This document shows, piece by piece, positions 1 through 8,910 of a stretch of DNA of 64,000 nt. This DNA is from Cocleimonas flava (GTDB taxonomy: Bacteria; Pseudomonadota; Gammaproteobacteria; Thiotrichales; Thiotrichaceae). Position 1 is the first letter of the stretch, and each line of letters starts with the position of its first letter. The notes under the pieces were generated by a model, which saw only the letters and a list, made by a program, of their open reading frames with translations, had not been told where the DNA came from and made no database searches. The stretch lies in the NCBI RefSeq assembly GCF_004339015.1, contig NZ_SMFQ01000002.1, positions 1 through 64,000 on the forward strand. Reading direction: 5' to 3'. The translations under genes and the position numbers were made by a program.

Positions 1-187
1 ATTTTCAAGTAATCAACATTTATTTAATGTTTTTTACTCAACAATTCAAACAAAATTCCCAACAAATCAAAACACTTTACAGCGACCTAATCTGTAAGAG
101 CGGCGCATTATAGGCACATCCATTTTTGAGTCAATAACTAATTCACTATTAATTCAAATTAAATGAACACAAGGGTAATTTTGCTTT

Positions 188-964
188 TTAACCAAGCTCG
201 CGCCAGGCAAAACCATCTACCTGCGAAGCCAATGAAACCGCCCCTGCTTCGCAATTCAAACCATCGCAAAGCGCTTCGATTGCATAGTCCTCTGTATTAT
301 TCTTTTCGCTCACATGCATACCAATAATATGCTTGAGCTTATCTACTTTGAGACTCTGCAATAACTGGACTGACTGTTTATTATCAAGATGCCCTCTATT
401 ACCTGAAACCCTTTGTTTTAATTTTTGCGGATAAGCACCATTGTGCAACATATGACTATCGTAATTGCATTCGAGTAACAAACCATCGACATTATCTAGT
501 TGCTCAATGACATGTGGCGTAATACTACCAAGGTCAGTGGCGATACCTAACTTAGAAACACCGTCGGAGAAAACAAACTGGCAAGGCTCCCTCGCATCAT
601 GCGGCACGGGAAATGGATGAAGAAAGATATCGTCGATCTCGAAGTCTTCATGCGAATTAATGAAATGAGTTTCGGGGAAATCAGTGTCTTTGGAATTATC
701 CCAGGTACCATGAGTCAACCAAACAGGGATTTTATATTTGCGAGCCAATCTTCCAACGCCAATTATGTGATCGGAATGCTCATGCGTAATAACAATGGCG
801 GTGATGGATTCTGCGGTACGATCCAGTTTCGCCAACCTGCTTTCTACTTCTTTCGTGGAGAAACCACAATCAAGCAGAATTCGAGTATCCGACTCTTTTA
901 CACCAGACTCAATGAGAGTTGCATTACCCTTACTGCCACTTCCGAGCGATGCAAAACGAATCAT
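188..964 (-). CDS. MBL-fold metallo-hydrolase (YycJ/WalJ-like)
   Basis: A 258-residue metallo-beta-lactamase-fold hydrolase. The di-metal motif HEHSDH is at residues 61-66, and the N-terminus (FASLGSGSKGNA) is typical of the small cytoplasmic YycJ/WalJ-like group, whose members are predicted phosphodiesterases or nucleases. There is no signal peptide. It lies just downstream of bamC and dapA on the same strand. In many gammaproteobacteria I know the order dapA-bamC-MBL-purC, so this is a conserved companion gene, although purC is not in the window. The substrate is unknown. Fold and metal site are seen; the exact activity is not. Confidence 0.8.
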   Translation of the reverse strand: MIRFASLGSGSKGNATLIESGVKESDTRILLDCGFSTKEVESRLAKLDRTAESITAIVITHEHSDHIIGVGRLARKYKIPVWLTHGTWDNSKDTDFPETHFINSHEDFEIDDIFLHPFPVPHDAREPCQFVFSDGVSKLGIATDLGSITPHVIEQLDNVDGLLLECNYDSHMLHNGAYPQKLKQRVSGNRGHLDNKQSVQLLQSLKVDKLKHIIGMHVSEKNNTEDYAIEALCDGLNCEAGAVSLASQVDGFAWRELG

Positions 965-1020
965 TCTATTTTAATTAAACCTGGCGATTAGAGTCTGGAT
1001 ATCAAAGAGGAAAATTCCTC

Positions 1021-1689
1021 TTATTTATTAAATTCTTTATTCAGTAGCGATATTATTTGAGCGTGCTGCGCGGTGGTTAAAACAGTACCTTCAGTTTTAG
1101 CTATACGCACCAGCGGAATACCCTGAGCATTAATAACAGATACTCGATAATTACCACCCTTCACCAAAGCAGGGGCATTACCTTGATAACGGACATTCAT
1201 TTCACCGGTTGCCAGCATTTTATTTACTACTTTAAACTGCATTCTTTCGAGAATAATCTCTGTTAATAACAAAGCTCTTTCATACTTGTCATTAATCTGA
1301 AGATAAGAATCGTTACCCTGCTTCTTGATGGTAGAAAAACTTGCAGAACGCGGCTTTGCTACTGCAGCAGTTGTTTGCGCTGGAACAGTTGATGTATTGG
1401 TATAGGTCGGCGTCGTCGTTACACTATTTAATGAGGAAGCGGTTACCGTTCCCGTTGGCAAGTCAAACGCTCTATCAAATTCAGGAGCAGTTAAATCAGG
1501 TGGAAATTCCAAATCCTTTACCGACTTATTATTTTCATGACGCGCTACTGCTTTCTTACCTGTAACTAGACTAGTAACTTTATCAGCGGCACTATTAATA
1601 GTACTACAAGCGGTTATGCCAGAAATAACAAATAACAATAACGCAAATTTAATAACGTTGTTAATCATGCCAAAGTGTAATTTACTCAT
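1021..1689 (-). CDS. bamC: Outer-membrane assembly lipoprotein BamC (short form)
   Basis: BamC is an accessory lipoprotein of the BAM machine that inserts beta-barrel proteins in the outer membrane. A signal peptide ends in a lipobox (GITAC, Cys28). It is followed by the low-complexity segment with LEFPPDLTAP, which in the family binds BamD. Only one C-terminal helix-grip-like domain (about residues 125-220) follows. At 222 residues it is clearly shorter than the E. coli protein (about 344), which has two such domains. A GAGGA Shine-Dalgarno sits close to the ATG. The position directly after dapA is the classic nlpB/dapX context and supports the call. Confidence 0.8.
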   Translation of the reverse strand: MSKLHFGMINNVIKFALLLFVISGITACSTINSAADKVTSLVTGKKAVARHENNKSVKDLEFPPDLTAPEFDRAFDLPTGTVTASSLNSVTTTPTYTNTSTVPAQTTAAVAKPRSASFSTIKKQGNDSYLQINDKYERALLLTEIILERMQFKVVNKMLATGEMNVRYQGNAPALVKGGNYRVSVINAQGIPLVRIAKTEGTVLTTAQHAQIISLLNKEFNK

Positions 1690-1769
1690 CGATTCCTCAT
1701 TATAAAACTATTCTGTCAGACACGCTCTTGTCGAACAATACGCTTAACAAACACTGTTTAAACTAAAAA

Positions 1770-2648
1770 TTAAATTTCTATACCAGCTGCGGCAGCTGCT
1801 GCCGTAACTTCTGGGTAAAACTCTTCAGAAAGTGGCACAAGCGGTAAACGCATCGTATTACTTCCATAGCCCATTTTGTGCATTAACCACTTTACTGGAA
1901 TTGGATTAGCTTCTACAAAAAGCTTGGTATGAAGTGGAATTAACTTATTGTTAATCTCTTCTGCCGCTTTACGATCACCTGCCAACGCTGCTTTACACAT
2001 TTGATGCATTAATGCAGGCGCCACATTAGCCGTAACTGAAATATCACCTTTACCACCGGCAAGAATCAGTTCCATGGCAGTGCCATCATCACCACTGATT
2101 ACATCGATTCTATCGCCACAACGTTTGATGATTTCTTTAGCACGATCCAGATCCCCCGTTGCTTCTTTAATAGCAACAATATTTGAAATATCAGATAAAC
2201 GCTCTACCGTCTCAGGCAGCATATCGACAGAAGTACGGCCAGGTACATTGTATAACAACTGAGGAATCGCAACTTTTTCTGCGATAAGTTTATGATGCTG
2301 AAACAAACCTTCTTGAGGAGGCTTATTGTAATAAGGAGTAACCAGTAAAACCGCATCCGCGCCATCTTCTTTAGCAGCTTTGGTTAACTCAAGTGCTTCA
2401 ACGGTACTATTAGAACCCGTACCAGCGATAACCGGAATTTTACCCGCAACCAAGGCAATGATCATTTTCACAGCCGCACGGTGCTCTTCATGTGAGAACG
2501 TTGCAGATTCTGCTGTTGTACCCATTGCCACAATAGCATCCGTTCCTGCATCTAGATGAAAACCGACCAAGGCTTCTAATGCAGACTTATCTAAATCACC
2601 TGTTGCTGTCATCGGCGTAGCCAGAGCAACCATACTTCCCTGAAACAT
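1770..2648 (-). CDS. dapA: 4-hydroxy-tetrahydrodipicolinate synthase
   Basis: DapA condenses pyruvate with aspartate semialdehyde, the first committed step of the diaminopimelate/lysine pathway, in the cytoplasm. The 292-residue TIM-barrel protein has the Schiff-base lysine at K161 (IKEATGD), Tyr133 and Arg138 (YNVPGR), and the substrate loop GTT at 43-45. Numbering matches E. coli DapA exactly. The loop reads GTTAES rather than the usual GTTGES, a small difference. It is the upstream gene of a dapA-bamC-MBL run on the minus strand. Length and motifs make this a secure call. Confidence 0.96.
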   Translation of the reverse strand: MFQGSMVALATPMTATGDLDKSALEALVGFHLDAGTDAIVAMGTTAESATFSHEEHRAAVKMIIALVAGKIPVIAGTGSNSTVEALELTKAAKEDGADAVLLVTPYYNKPPQEGLFQHHKLIAEKVAIPQLLYNVPGRTSVDMLPETVERLSDISNIVAIKEATGDLDRAKEIIKRCGDRIDVISGDDGTAMELILAGGKGDISVTANVAPALMHQMCKAALAGDRKAAEEINNKLIPLHTKLFVEANPIPVKWLMHKMGYGSNTMRLPLVPLSEEFYPEVTAAAAAAGIEI

Positions 2649-2859
2649 CTTAAATACTCTTCTCGTTAATTGAATGCAAAGTCATTGACTGACCTCAAAA
2701 AAAGTCGAACCAAAATAGCTGAACAAAAAAACCACATTCAAAATAGTGTTCTGTTTATCGCATGCAGTCTAATGCGCCATTAATCGAAACACAAGCGCAA
2801 AGCTCACTTGAAATTCTCAAGCTAGGCTTATATCTGATCGCATAAACCTCATCACAAAC

Positions 2860-3429
2860 TTAACTATTTTTGTTATAGCAAAAACAATCGGTAACGTGAT
2901 CATTCACCATGCCCGATGCCTGCATATAGGCATAGCAAATTGTGGTGCCGATAAACTTAAACCCCCTCTTCTTTAAATCTTTACTCATGGCATCGGATAA
3001 CGCTGTGCTAGACGGCACTTCGCTCATATCTTTCCATTTATTAACCAATGGTTTGCCATCTACAAATTGCCAGATATAGGCATCAAAACTACCAAACTCT
3101 TTTTGCACTTCGATAACGCGGTTTGCGTTATTAACAGTGGCATTGACTTTAAGCTTGTTTCTTACGATTCCCGGGTTGTCTAAAAGTTCAGCGATTTTTG
3201 CTTCATCATAATTAGATACCGTTTCAATATGGAAGTTATCAAATGCAGCCTTATAGTTCTCGCGCTTATTCAAAATTGTGACCCAGCTCAAACCGGCTTG
3301 CGCACTTTCCAGATTTAAAAACTCAAAGAGTAATTGATCATCGTGAACAGGCACTCCCCATTCATTATCATGATAATCTTTTTCTAATTGGCTACCTTGA
3401 GCCCAACCGCAGCGGTTTTTATCGTTCAA
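2860..3429 (-). CDS. tag: 3-methyladenine DNA glycosylase I
   Basis: Tag removes 3-methyladenine from alkylated DNA in base-excision repair. The 189-residue protein shows the RCGW and YHDNEWGVP motifs. The zinc ligands expected from E. coli Tag are present: Cys7, His20, His178 and Cys182. The start is a TTG, supported by a GAGGA ribosome site about eight bases upstream and by the N-terminus matching the family start. It stands alone between dapA and the divergent DAHP synthase gene. Family assignment is secure. Confidence 0.93.
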   Translation of the reverse strand: MNDKNRCGWAQGSQLEKDYHDNEWGVPVHDDQLLFEFLNLESAQAGLSWVTILNKRENYKAAFDNFHIETVSNYDEAKIAELLDNPGIVRNKLKVNATVNNANRVIEVQKEFGSFDAYIWQFVDGKPLVNKWKDMSEVPSSTALSDAMSKDLKKRGFKFIGTTICYAYMQASGMVNDHVTDCFCYNKNS

Positions 3430-3472
3430 GAGCAGATTCCTCTATTTTTGAATTCATTGCGTTTATTTTAGG

Positions 3473-3500
3473 CCACCCCCACCTTTCGGGCACTTTTTTA
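3473..3500 (-). repeat. Dispersed G-run repeat, copy R1
   Basis: Read on the minus strand: AAAAAAGTGCCC, GA, then AAGGTGGGGGTGG. It is a diverged copy, lying between the divergent tag and aroG genes, so it cannot simply be the terminator of a flanking gene. Confidence 0.7.
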
Positions 3501-3604
3501 TGTAATTAATTAGGTTTTAAATACGAGATAACTGCTTTTATCTATATCTATGTTAAATTACGCTCAAAATTCGACTCAACACACATACAGATAAGATAAT
3601 AGTT

Positions 3605-4651
3605 ATGCCTACAAATACAGAAAACCTTAATATTGAATCCACCGAGATACTACTAACGCCTGCTGAAATTAAAGAGCAAATTCCTCTTTCTGCAGAACTG
3701 CAAGACTCCATCACCCAACACCGTAAAACTCTTGAGAACATTCTCGATGGAAAAGACGATCGTTTATTTGTCGTGGTTGGTCCGTGCTCTATTCATGACC
3801 CTAAAGCTGCCATTGATTATGCGAATAGACTTAAAAAACTCGCAGATGAAGTATCGGATAGTATCTTTCTTGTAATGCGTGTGTATTTTGAAAAACCTCG
3901 TACAACCACAGGCTGGAAAGGCTTGATCAACGATCCTCATTTAGATGGAACCTTTGATATCAAAACCGGGCTAATCCAAGCGCGTGAATTAATGATTGAA
4001 CTGGCTGAAATTGGTTTACCCATTGCTACCGAAGCTTTAGATCCTATTAGCCCTCAATACCTCGCTGATTTGATTAGCTGGAGTGCAATCGGAGCACGCA
4101 CCACAGAATCTCAGACACACAGAGAAATGGCCAGCGGATTATCATGCCCGGTCGGCTTCAAAAATGGCACCGATGGCAGCTTAAAGGTTGCGACCGATGC
4201 ATTGCAGGCCGTTACCAGTCCACATAGTTTTCTAGGCATTAATCGTCAAGGTCAAGTTGCGATTGTTCGCACTAAAGGAAATTCTTACGGGCATATCGTA
4301 TTGCGTGGTGGTGGCGGCAAGCCTAACTATGATTTAGAGGTCATTAAAGACTGCGAAGAAAAATTAGCAGCGTTAAATCTACCTAAGAACTTAGTGATTG
4401 ATTGTAGCCATGAAAACTCTAATAAAGACCCAGCCAATCAAGCGACAGTTTTTAATTACTGTATTGATCAACGACTCAACGGTCATTCATCAATAGTCGG
4501 CATGATGATTGAGAGCAACATCAATTGGGGCAACCAAAAGATGCAGGAAGATCTTTCTCAATTAGAATACGGTGTTTCGATTACGGATGCCTGTATCGAC
4601 TGGGATACCACTGAAACATTAATTCGTAATGCCGCTAAAGCGTTTAAATAA
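3605..4651 (+). CDS. aroG: 3-deoxy-7-phosphoheptulonate synthase (DAHP synthase, class I)
   Basis: This enzyme condenses phosphoenolpyruvate and erythrose-4-phosphate, the entry step of the shikimate pathway. The 348-residue length and the motifs VVVGPCSIHDP, the GARTTESQTHRE segment and the C-terminal DCSHENSNKDP loop are those of the class I (AroF/G/H) enzymes. Those isoenzymes are normally feedback-inhibited by Phe, Tyr or Trp. Which amino acid regulates this one cannot be read reliably, so the symbol denotes the family. It is a single gene, followed by a repeat copy and then a phosphatase gene on the same strand. Confidence 0.92.
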   Translation: MPTNTENLNIESTEILLTPAEIKEQIPLSAELQDSITQHRKTLENILDGKDDRLFVVVGPCSIHDPKAAIDYANRLKKLADEVSDSIFLVMRVYFEKPRTTTGWKGLINDPHLDGTFDIKTGLIQARELMIELAEIGLPIATEALDPISPQYLADLISWSAIGARTTESQTHREMASGLSCPVGFKNGTDGSLKVATDALQAVTSPHSFLGINRQGQVAIVRTKGNSYGHIVLRGGGGKPNYDLEVIKDCEEKLAALNLPKNLVIDCSHENSNKDPANQATVFNYCIDQRLNGHSSIVGMMIESNINWGNQKMQEDLSQLEYGVSITDACIDWDTTETLIRNAAKAFK

Positions 4652-4675
4652 AACGATCAAGAAATAGCACTTTGA

Positions 4676-4710
4676 TAAAAAAGTGCCTATAAGTAGGGGG
4701 GGGGGGTGTC
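4676..4710 (+). repeat. Dispersed G-run repeat, copy R2, with an 11-G tract
   Basis: AAAAAGTGCC, TAT, AAGTAG followed by an uninterrupted run of 11 G (4696-4706) and TGTC. A partial inverted copy (CTCCCCTACTCTTAAA) follows at about 4714-4729, so the two can pair. It lies between two plus-strand genes. Confidence 0.85.
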
Positions 4711-4741
4711 TTTACTCCCCTACTCTTAAATACAATATCGA

Positions 4742-5344
4742 ATGAATCACCTAACTACTTTAAATACACTCAATAATCAGTACTTTGCTTTGCGCCACGG
4801 TGAAAGTATCGCAAACCAGAAAGATCTGATTGTAAGCTCGCCTGAAAATGGCATTAAGGATTACGGTCTGAGCGAAACAGGACAAAAACAAATTCGAGAC
4901 AGTATTGAAGCATTCAACACACTCAATAATAAAACCAGAATTATCAGCTCAGATTTTTTACGCACAGCTGAATCCGCACAGATTGCACATCAACTACTTC
5001 AAGCAGAAGACGAAATTCAATTTTCCCCATTATTGAGAGAGCGTTTTTTCGGTGATCATGAATTAAAAGACAATAGCTTCTACCAGAACGTCTGGGACAT
5101 GGATTTGCAAGATTCAGCGCATAATAACAACAATGTAGAAAGTGCTGATGCGGTATTAGAAAGAACCACCTCATTTATCGCTACCTTAGAAACAAACTTC
5201 AAAGATGAAGTGTTTTTACTGGTTTCTCACGGCGATGCTTTGCAGATATTACAAACTGCTTTTAGTAAAGTTCCGGCATCCACTCACCGATCACTGACTC
5301 ATTTACAAACCGCTGAGATAAGAGAACTGGTTTTACAAAACTAA
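4742..5344 (+). CDS. Histidine phosphatase superfamily protein
   Basis: A 200-residue phosphoglycerate-mutase/acid-phosphatase-fold protein. The phosphohistidine motif RHGES is near residue 18 and the second catalytic histidine is in SHGDALQ (about residue 160). Such proteins hydrolyse phosphomonoesters, and the substrate here is unknown. No signal peptide is seen, so it is likely cytoplasmic. A HAD phosphatase gene starts 24 bases downstream on the same strand, so the two probably form a transcription unit. That unit faces the phn transport operon convergently. I see no strong ribosome site at the ATG. Confidence 0.75.
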   Translation: MNHLTTLNTLNNQYFALRHGESIANQKDLIVSSPENGIKDYGLSETGQKQIRDSIEAFNTLNNKTRIISSDFLRTAESAQIAHQLLQAEDEIQFSPLLRERFFGDHELKDNSFYQNVWDMDLQDSAHNNNNVESADAVLERTTSFIATLETNFKDEVFLLVSHGDALQILQTAFSKVPASTHRSLTHLQTAEIRELVLQN

Positions 5345-5368
5345 ACCCGTACATTACTCCCTACCCTC

Positions 5369-6250
5369 ATGACTCAAAAGATCAACAATCTGCAAACACT
5401 TTCGAAACACTATGATGTGTTTTTAATTGATGCCTGGGGAGTTTTGCATGATGGTGGTACGGTGTTTACTAGTGCTATCAATTGCCTTAAGTCACTTAAA
5501 AAAAATGGAAAAACCATAGTCATTCTCTCTAATGCTGCCAGAAGAACGGATACGTTTAATCACGAACTTCTAAAGGCTGGCATCGACAACAGTTGTTATG
5601 ATTTCAGTTTAAGTTCTGGCGAGTTAGTTTGGCAAAATTTAAAACTGCCAAAAGACACTGGGCTAACCAACAGTTATGAAATCTCAGGCAATCGTTGCTT
5701 TTACCTTGGGCCATCCAGAAGCATGGGATTGTTAGATGACCTTGACCTGGAGTTAGTCAGTGATATAGATAACGCAGATTTTATTTTAAATACGGGCGTT
5801 GAAGGCAACCAAACTGATGCAAGTTCACACAAGTCTCTATTGCTCAAGGCAGCCCAAAAACAGCTAACGATGATTTGCGCAAACCCCGACCTTGTGGCAA
5901 TCCGCAAAGGAGTGCTTGGCATATCCGCAGGTGCTATCGCCAAATTCTACGAAACACTCGGCGGTATTGTTCATTACACGGGCAAACCCTATTCTCAGAT
6001 TTACGATGTATGTTTCGACAAATTAGGTGAAACACCCAAAAGCAGAATATTAATGATCGGCGATGGTTTACAAACCGATATTAAAGGTGCCAATGATTTT
6101 GGTATCGATTCTCTGTTTATAAAAGAAGGCATCTATTCCCATCAAATAGAACAACAAAAGCACGAAAGTAGCGAAGACAATATTTTAAAAACGCTATTTA
6201 CACATGAAGGCGCACAACCCACCTACTACATGAACCATTTAAGTTATTAG
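5369..6250 (+). CDS. HAD-superfamily (subfamily IIA) hydrolase, TIGR01459-like
   Basis: A 293-residue HAD phosphatase of the NagD-like IIA group. The nucleophile motif is FLIDAWGVLHDG (Asp21), in which the usual second Asp is replaced by Trp, as known for the TIGR01459 subgroup. Motif II is ILSNAARR and motif IV is MIGDGLQTDIKGA, followed by GIDSLFI. These enzymes act on small phosphorylated metabolites or sugar phosphates; the substrate is not known here. It follows the histidine-phosphatase gene closely and ends convergently with the phosphonate-type transporter operon. A role in phosphorus salvage is only a positional guess. Confidence 0.75.
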   Translation: MTQKINNLQTLSKHYDVFLIDAWGVLHDGGTVFTSAINCLKSLKKNGKTIVILSNAARRTDTFNHELLKAGIDNSCYDFSLSSGELVWQNLKLPKDTGLTNSYEISGNRCFYLGPSRSMGLLDDLDLELVSDIDNADFILNTGVEGNQTDASSHKSLLLKAAQKQLTMICANPDLVAIRKGVLGISAGAIAKFYETLGGIVHYTGKPYSQIYDVCFDKLGETPKSRILMIGDGLQTDIKGANDFGIDSLFIKEGIYSHQIEQQKHESSEDNILKTLFTHEGAQPTYYMNHLSY

Positions 6251-6262
6251 AAAATACTAACT

Positions 6263-6291
6263 AAAAAAGTGCCTGAAAGGTAGGGGGTGCC
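6263..6291 (+). repeat. Dispersed G-run repeat, copy R3
   Basis: AAAAAAGTGCC, TGA, AAGGTAGGGGGTG. It lies between convergent genes. Read on the minus strand it is a C-rich stem followed by a T run after the end of phnE, so it could act as that operon's terminator. Confidence 0.8.
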
Positions 6292-6322
6292 TTAAAGCTT
6301 TTTTGCCTTAAAGCAAATACCA

Positions 6323-7138
6323 TCAAATAATTGCTAAACGTACTTTTGATGAAACCCACTCACTAATTAAAACCGCAATCAATATCATTATTAGAATTAC
6401 CGTAACTTGTGGCCACGCCAATATATTTAAGGATGATTGAAGGTATAAACCGATACCGCCCGCGCCAACTAAACCAAGAATGGTAGATTCACGAATATTG
6501 ATATCCCAACGAAACACACTTAAACCCGCAAACGCAGGCATGATTTGTGGCACGATGCCATAAGCAATCACTTGTAGCTTACTCGCACCCGTTGCCTGAA
6601 TCGCCTCTACCTGAGTGGTGTCAATCTCTTCAATTGCTTCATAAAGCAGCTTCGCGACAAAGCCAATGGAGCGAATCGCAATCGCTAAGGTACCTGCAAA
6701 AATTCCCGGACCGATAATAGAAACCAATAACAGCGCCCAAACTAATGAGTTAATCGAACGCGTAGATACGATAATTAACAGCGCAAATGGACGTAAAAAC
6801 TTCCTACTCGGCGTAGTGTTGTTTGCCGCCAGGAATGCCACTGGCACCCCCATGATAATGGCCAGAAGCGTACCTAGTGTTGCGATATTGATCGTATCCC
6901 ACATTGGCTTCCATAATTCAGAGAGGTATTCCCAGCGCGGTGGCCAGGCTCTACCGCCAATATCGGCGGCAATTCTTGGCGCATCAAACACGAAAAACCA
7001 GGTTGTCGCATCGGAAATGATTTTCCAGCAGAACATAAATATCGCGACACCCACAAACCACATCGCCCAGATTTTTAATTGCTTAGCACGGTCTCGGCGT
7101 TGCCAGACTTTTAATTCGCCTTTGCTAATTACTGGCAT
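6323..7138 (-). CDS. phnE: Phosphate/phosphite/phosphonate ABC transporter permease PhnE (second copy)
   Basis: An inner-membrane permease of 271 residues with about six hydrophobic segments. It carries the cytoplasmic EAA loop of the PhnE family (EAIQATGASKLQVIAYG) that docks the ATPase. It is the last gene of the phnD-phnC-phnE-phnE operon and starts 15 bases after the first phnE. Two paralogous PhnE subunits probably form a heterodimeric channel, as known for other phnCDE1E2 systems. The transported species cannot be told from the permease. Confidence 0.88.
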   Translation of the reverse strand: MPVISKGELKVWQRRDRAKQLKIWAMWFVGVAIFMFCWKIISDATTWFFVFDAPRIAADIGGRAWPPRWEYLSELWKPMWDTINIATLGTLLAIIMGVPVAFLAANNTTPSRKFLRPFALLIIVSTRSINSLVWALLLVSIIGPGIFAGTLAIAIRSIGFVAKLLYEAIEEIDTTQVEAIQATGASKLQVIAYGIVPQIMPAFAGLSVFRWDINIRESTILGLVGAGGIGLYLQSSLNILAWPQVTVILIMILIAVLISEWVSSKVRLAII

Positions 7139-7153
7139 TTTTTATTCCCCATG

Positions 7154-7957
7154 CTATTGCACCTTTGCTCGAATAAAGCTTGAGACATATTCAAGCACTA
7201 ACACTATCGCAATAATCATAATGATAATTGCTGCAGCGGTATCAAACTCATAGCGATCAAACGCCGTATTGAGCGTTGCCCCTACGCCACCCGCGCCCAC
7301 CAGACCTAAAATAGACGAACTCCTGAAATTGATATCAACACGATAAATAGATAAACCGATCAGGCGCGGCATCACCTGTGGTTGTATCGCGTAATTAATC
7401 CATTGCCACCAACCAGAACCGGTTGACTTAACGGCTTCTGCCTGTGGTTTGCTGATATTTTCAATATCTTCAGCGAGTAGTTTTGCGATAAAGCCAATGG
7501 TTGAAAATGCCAAAGTGATAAAACCAGCCAGTGGACCAAAACCAAAAATAGCCACCATCAAAATCGCCACAATAATTTCGTGCAACGCTCTGGCAACCGC
7601 AATAATGCCACGACAGAAAAGATACACTGGTTTCGGCGCAAGATTACTCGCCGCGCCGAGCGCAATCGGTATCGCTAATATAATCCCCACCACTGTTGAG
7701 GTCACTGTAATGACAATGCTTTCCCAAATGCCTGCGGATATATCTTTCCAGCGCGTGACAAAATCGGGGTTACTGAATGCTTTGATAAATTCCCAGCCGC
7801 GATCTAAACCTTCGTATACACGTGCCCAATTAACCTCGTAAGAAAAAAACGCAGCGATAAAATATACGATGACGAATAACAGCAACCCATAACGCAACTT
7901 CGTATCTTTGATTAATGGAGGACGTTTCCATGTTCTTGAGGGTGAAGCCGTGCTCAT
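7154..7957 (-). CDS. phnE: Phosphate/phosphite/phosphonate ABC transporter permease PhnE (first copy)
   Basis: A 267-residue multi-span permease paralogous to the downstream gene. It has the EAA-type loop [18 protein letters not shown] and the conserved Ile-Leu-Gly-Leu-Val-Gly-Ala-Gly-Gly segment found in both copies. The start overlaps the phnC stop by four bases (ATGA), indicating translational coupling. With the second PhnE it should form the membrane channel energised by PhnC. Confidence 0.88.
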   Translation of the reverse strand: MSTASPSRTWKRPPLIKDTKLRYGLLLFVIVYFIAAFFSYEVNWARVYEGLDRGWEFIKAFSNPDFVTRWKDISAGIWESIVITVTSTVVGIILAIPIALGAASNLAPKPVYLFCRGIIAVARALHEIIVAILMVAIFGFGPLAGFITLAFSTIGFIAKLLAEDIENISKPQAEAVKSTGSGWWQWINYAIQPQVMPRLIGLSIYRVDINFRSSSILGLVGAGGVGATLNTAFDRYEFDTAAAIIIMIIAIVLVLEYVSSFIRAKVQ

Positions 7958-8817
7958 GGAGCACTCACTGCTTCGGTGATATCTTTAGCGACTTTATCCG
8001 TATTCTTTGCCGAATCAATACCATCTTCATTTATGTCATCATCAATGTCATCGCTTACTTCATCAATGGTTGCTTCCCAATCTTCTTCACCATATATTTG
8101 GGTCAACACATCTGGGGTTAAACCTTCAGGCGGGCCATCGAATACGATTTCACCCAATTGCAAGCCAACAATTCTTTCTACATACATTTGTGCCAAGGCA
8201 ACATCGTGAATATTAACGATGGTTGAAAGATTCCTCTCTTTACATAATTCAGCGATGAGTCGCATGATTTGACGAGATGTTTTTGGATCAAGTGACGCTG
8301 TAGGCTCGTCGATCAATAAAACCTCAGGATCCTGAATCAAAGCTCGGGCTATGCCGACGCGTTGCTTTTGACCGCCAGATAATTCGTCGGCACGTTTATC
8401 CACCATGTGATCTAGCCCTACCCGCTCCAGTAAACGAAAGGCTTCATCAACATCTGATTGAGGGTATTTACGCAGAAAACTTTTCCAGAATCCGACATAA
8501 CCCAATCGACCCGAGAGTACGTTTTCCATAATAGTAAGCCGATCGACCAGCGCATATTCCTGAAAGATCATACCCATCTTACGGCGTTCTTTACGCAAGC
8601 CACCTGCAGAAAGTGTTGTTACATCCACATCATTTAAAATAACTTTGCCCGTAGTAGGCTCAACCAAGCGATTCACACAACGAATCAAGGTACTTTTTCC
8701 TGCACCGGAAGGACCAATCAAACCCACAATTTGGCCATCAGGTATTTCTAAATTAACGCCTTTAAGCGCATCATCACCGGTCTTATAACTCTTTCCTAGA
8801 TTTTGTAGCTGGAGCAT
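7954..8817 (-). CDS. phnC: Phosphate/phosphite/phosphonate ABC transporter ATP-binding protein PhnC
   Basis: A 287-residue ABC ATPase with Walker A GPSGAGKS (35-42), the ABC signature LSGGQ (146-150) and Walker B LLIDEP (167-172). The closest family is PhnC. The last 30-35 residues form an acidic tail rich in Asp ([14 protein letters not shown]), longer than in E. coli PhnC. The gene follows phnD after a hairpin at 8861-8890 and overlaps phnE. No C-P lyase, phosphonatase or phosphite dehydrogenase gene is in the window, so the substrate remains open among phosphate, phosphite and phosphonates. Confidence 0.9.
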   Translation of the reverse strand: MLQLQNLGKSYKTGDDALKGVNLEIPDGQIVGLIGPSGAGKSTLIRCVNRLVEPTTGKVILNDVDVTTLSAGGLRKERRKMGMIFQEYALVDRLTIMENVLSGRLGYVGFWKSFLRKYPQSDVDEAFRLLERVGLDHMVDKRADELSGGQKQRVGIARALIQDPEVLLIDEPTASLDPKTSRQIMRLIAELCKERNLSTIVNIHDVALAQMYVERIVGLQLGEIVFDGPPEGLTPDVLTQIYGEEDWEATIDEVSDDIDDDINEDGIDSAKNTDKVAKDITEAVSAP

Positions 8818-8860
8818 TTATGTTCCTTTATTTCACTGTAAATTTTCATCACATAAACAA

Positions 8861-8890
8861 AAGAGCTTCTTTAAGATAAAAGAAGCTCTT
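8861..8890 (-). terminator. Intercistronic hairpin between phnD and phnC
   Basis: A perfect 12-bp stem (AAGAGCTTCTTT paired with AAAGAAGCTCTT) with a six-base loop, flanked by short A/T runs. It lies between the binding-protein gene and the ATPase gene. It probably terminates part of the transcripts, or protects the phnD mRNA, so that the binding protein is made in excess. Confidence 0.65.
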
Positions 8891-8910
8891 CGATAAAAAA
8901 ACAAGATTGT

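Noticed and set aside
599-991. 130-codon frame opposite the MBL hydrolase gene
   Set aside because: Antisense to a well-supported gene and without family features.
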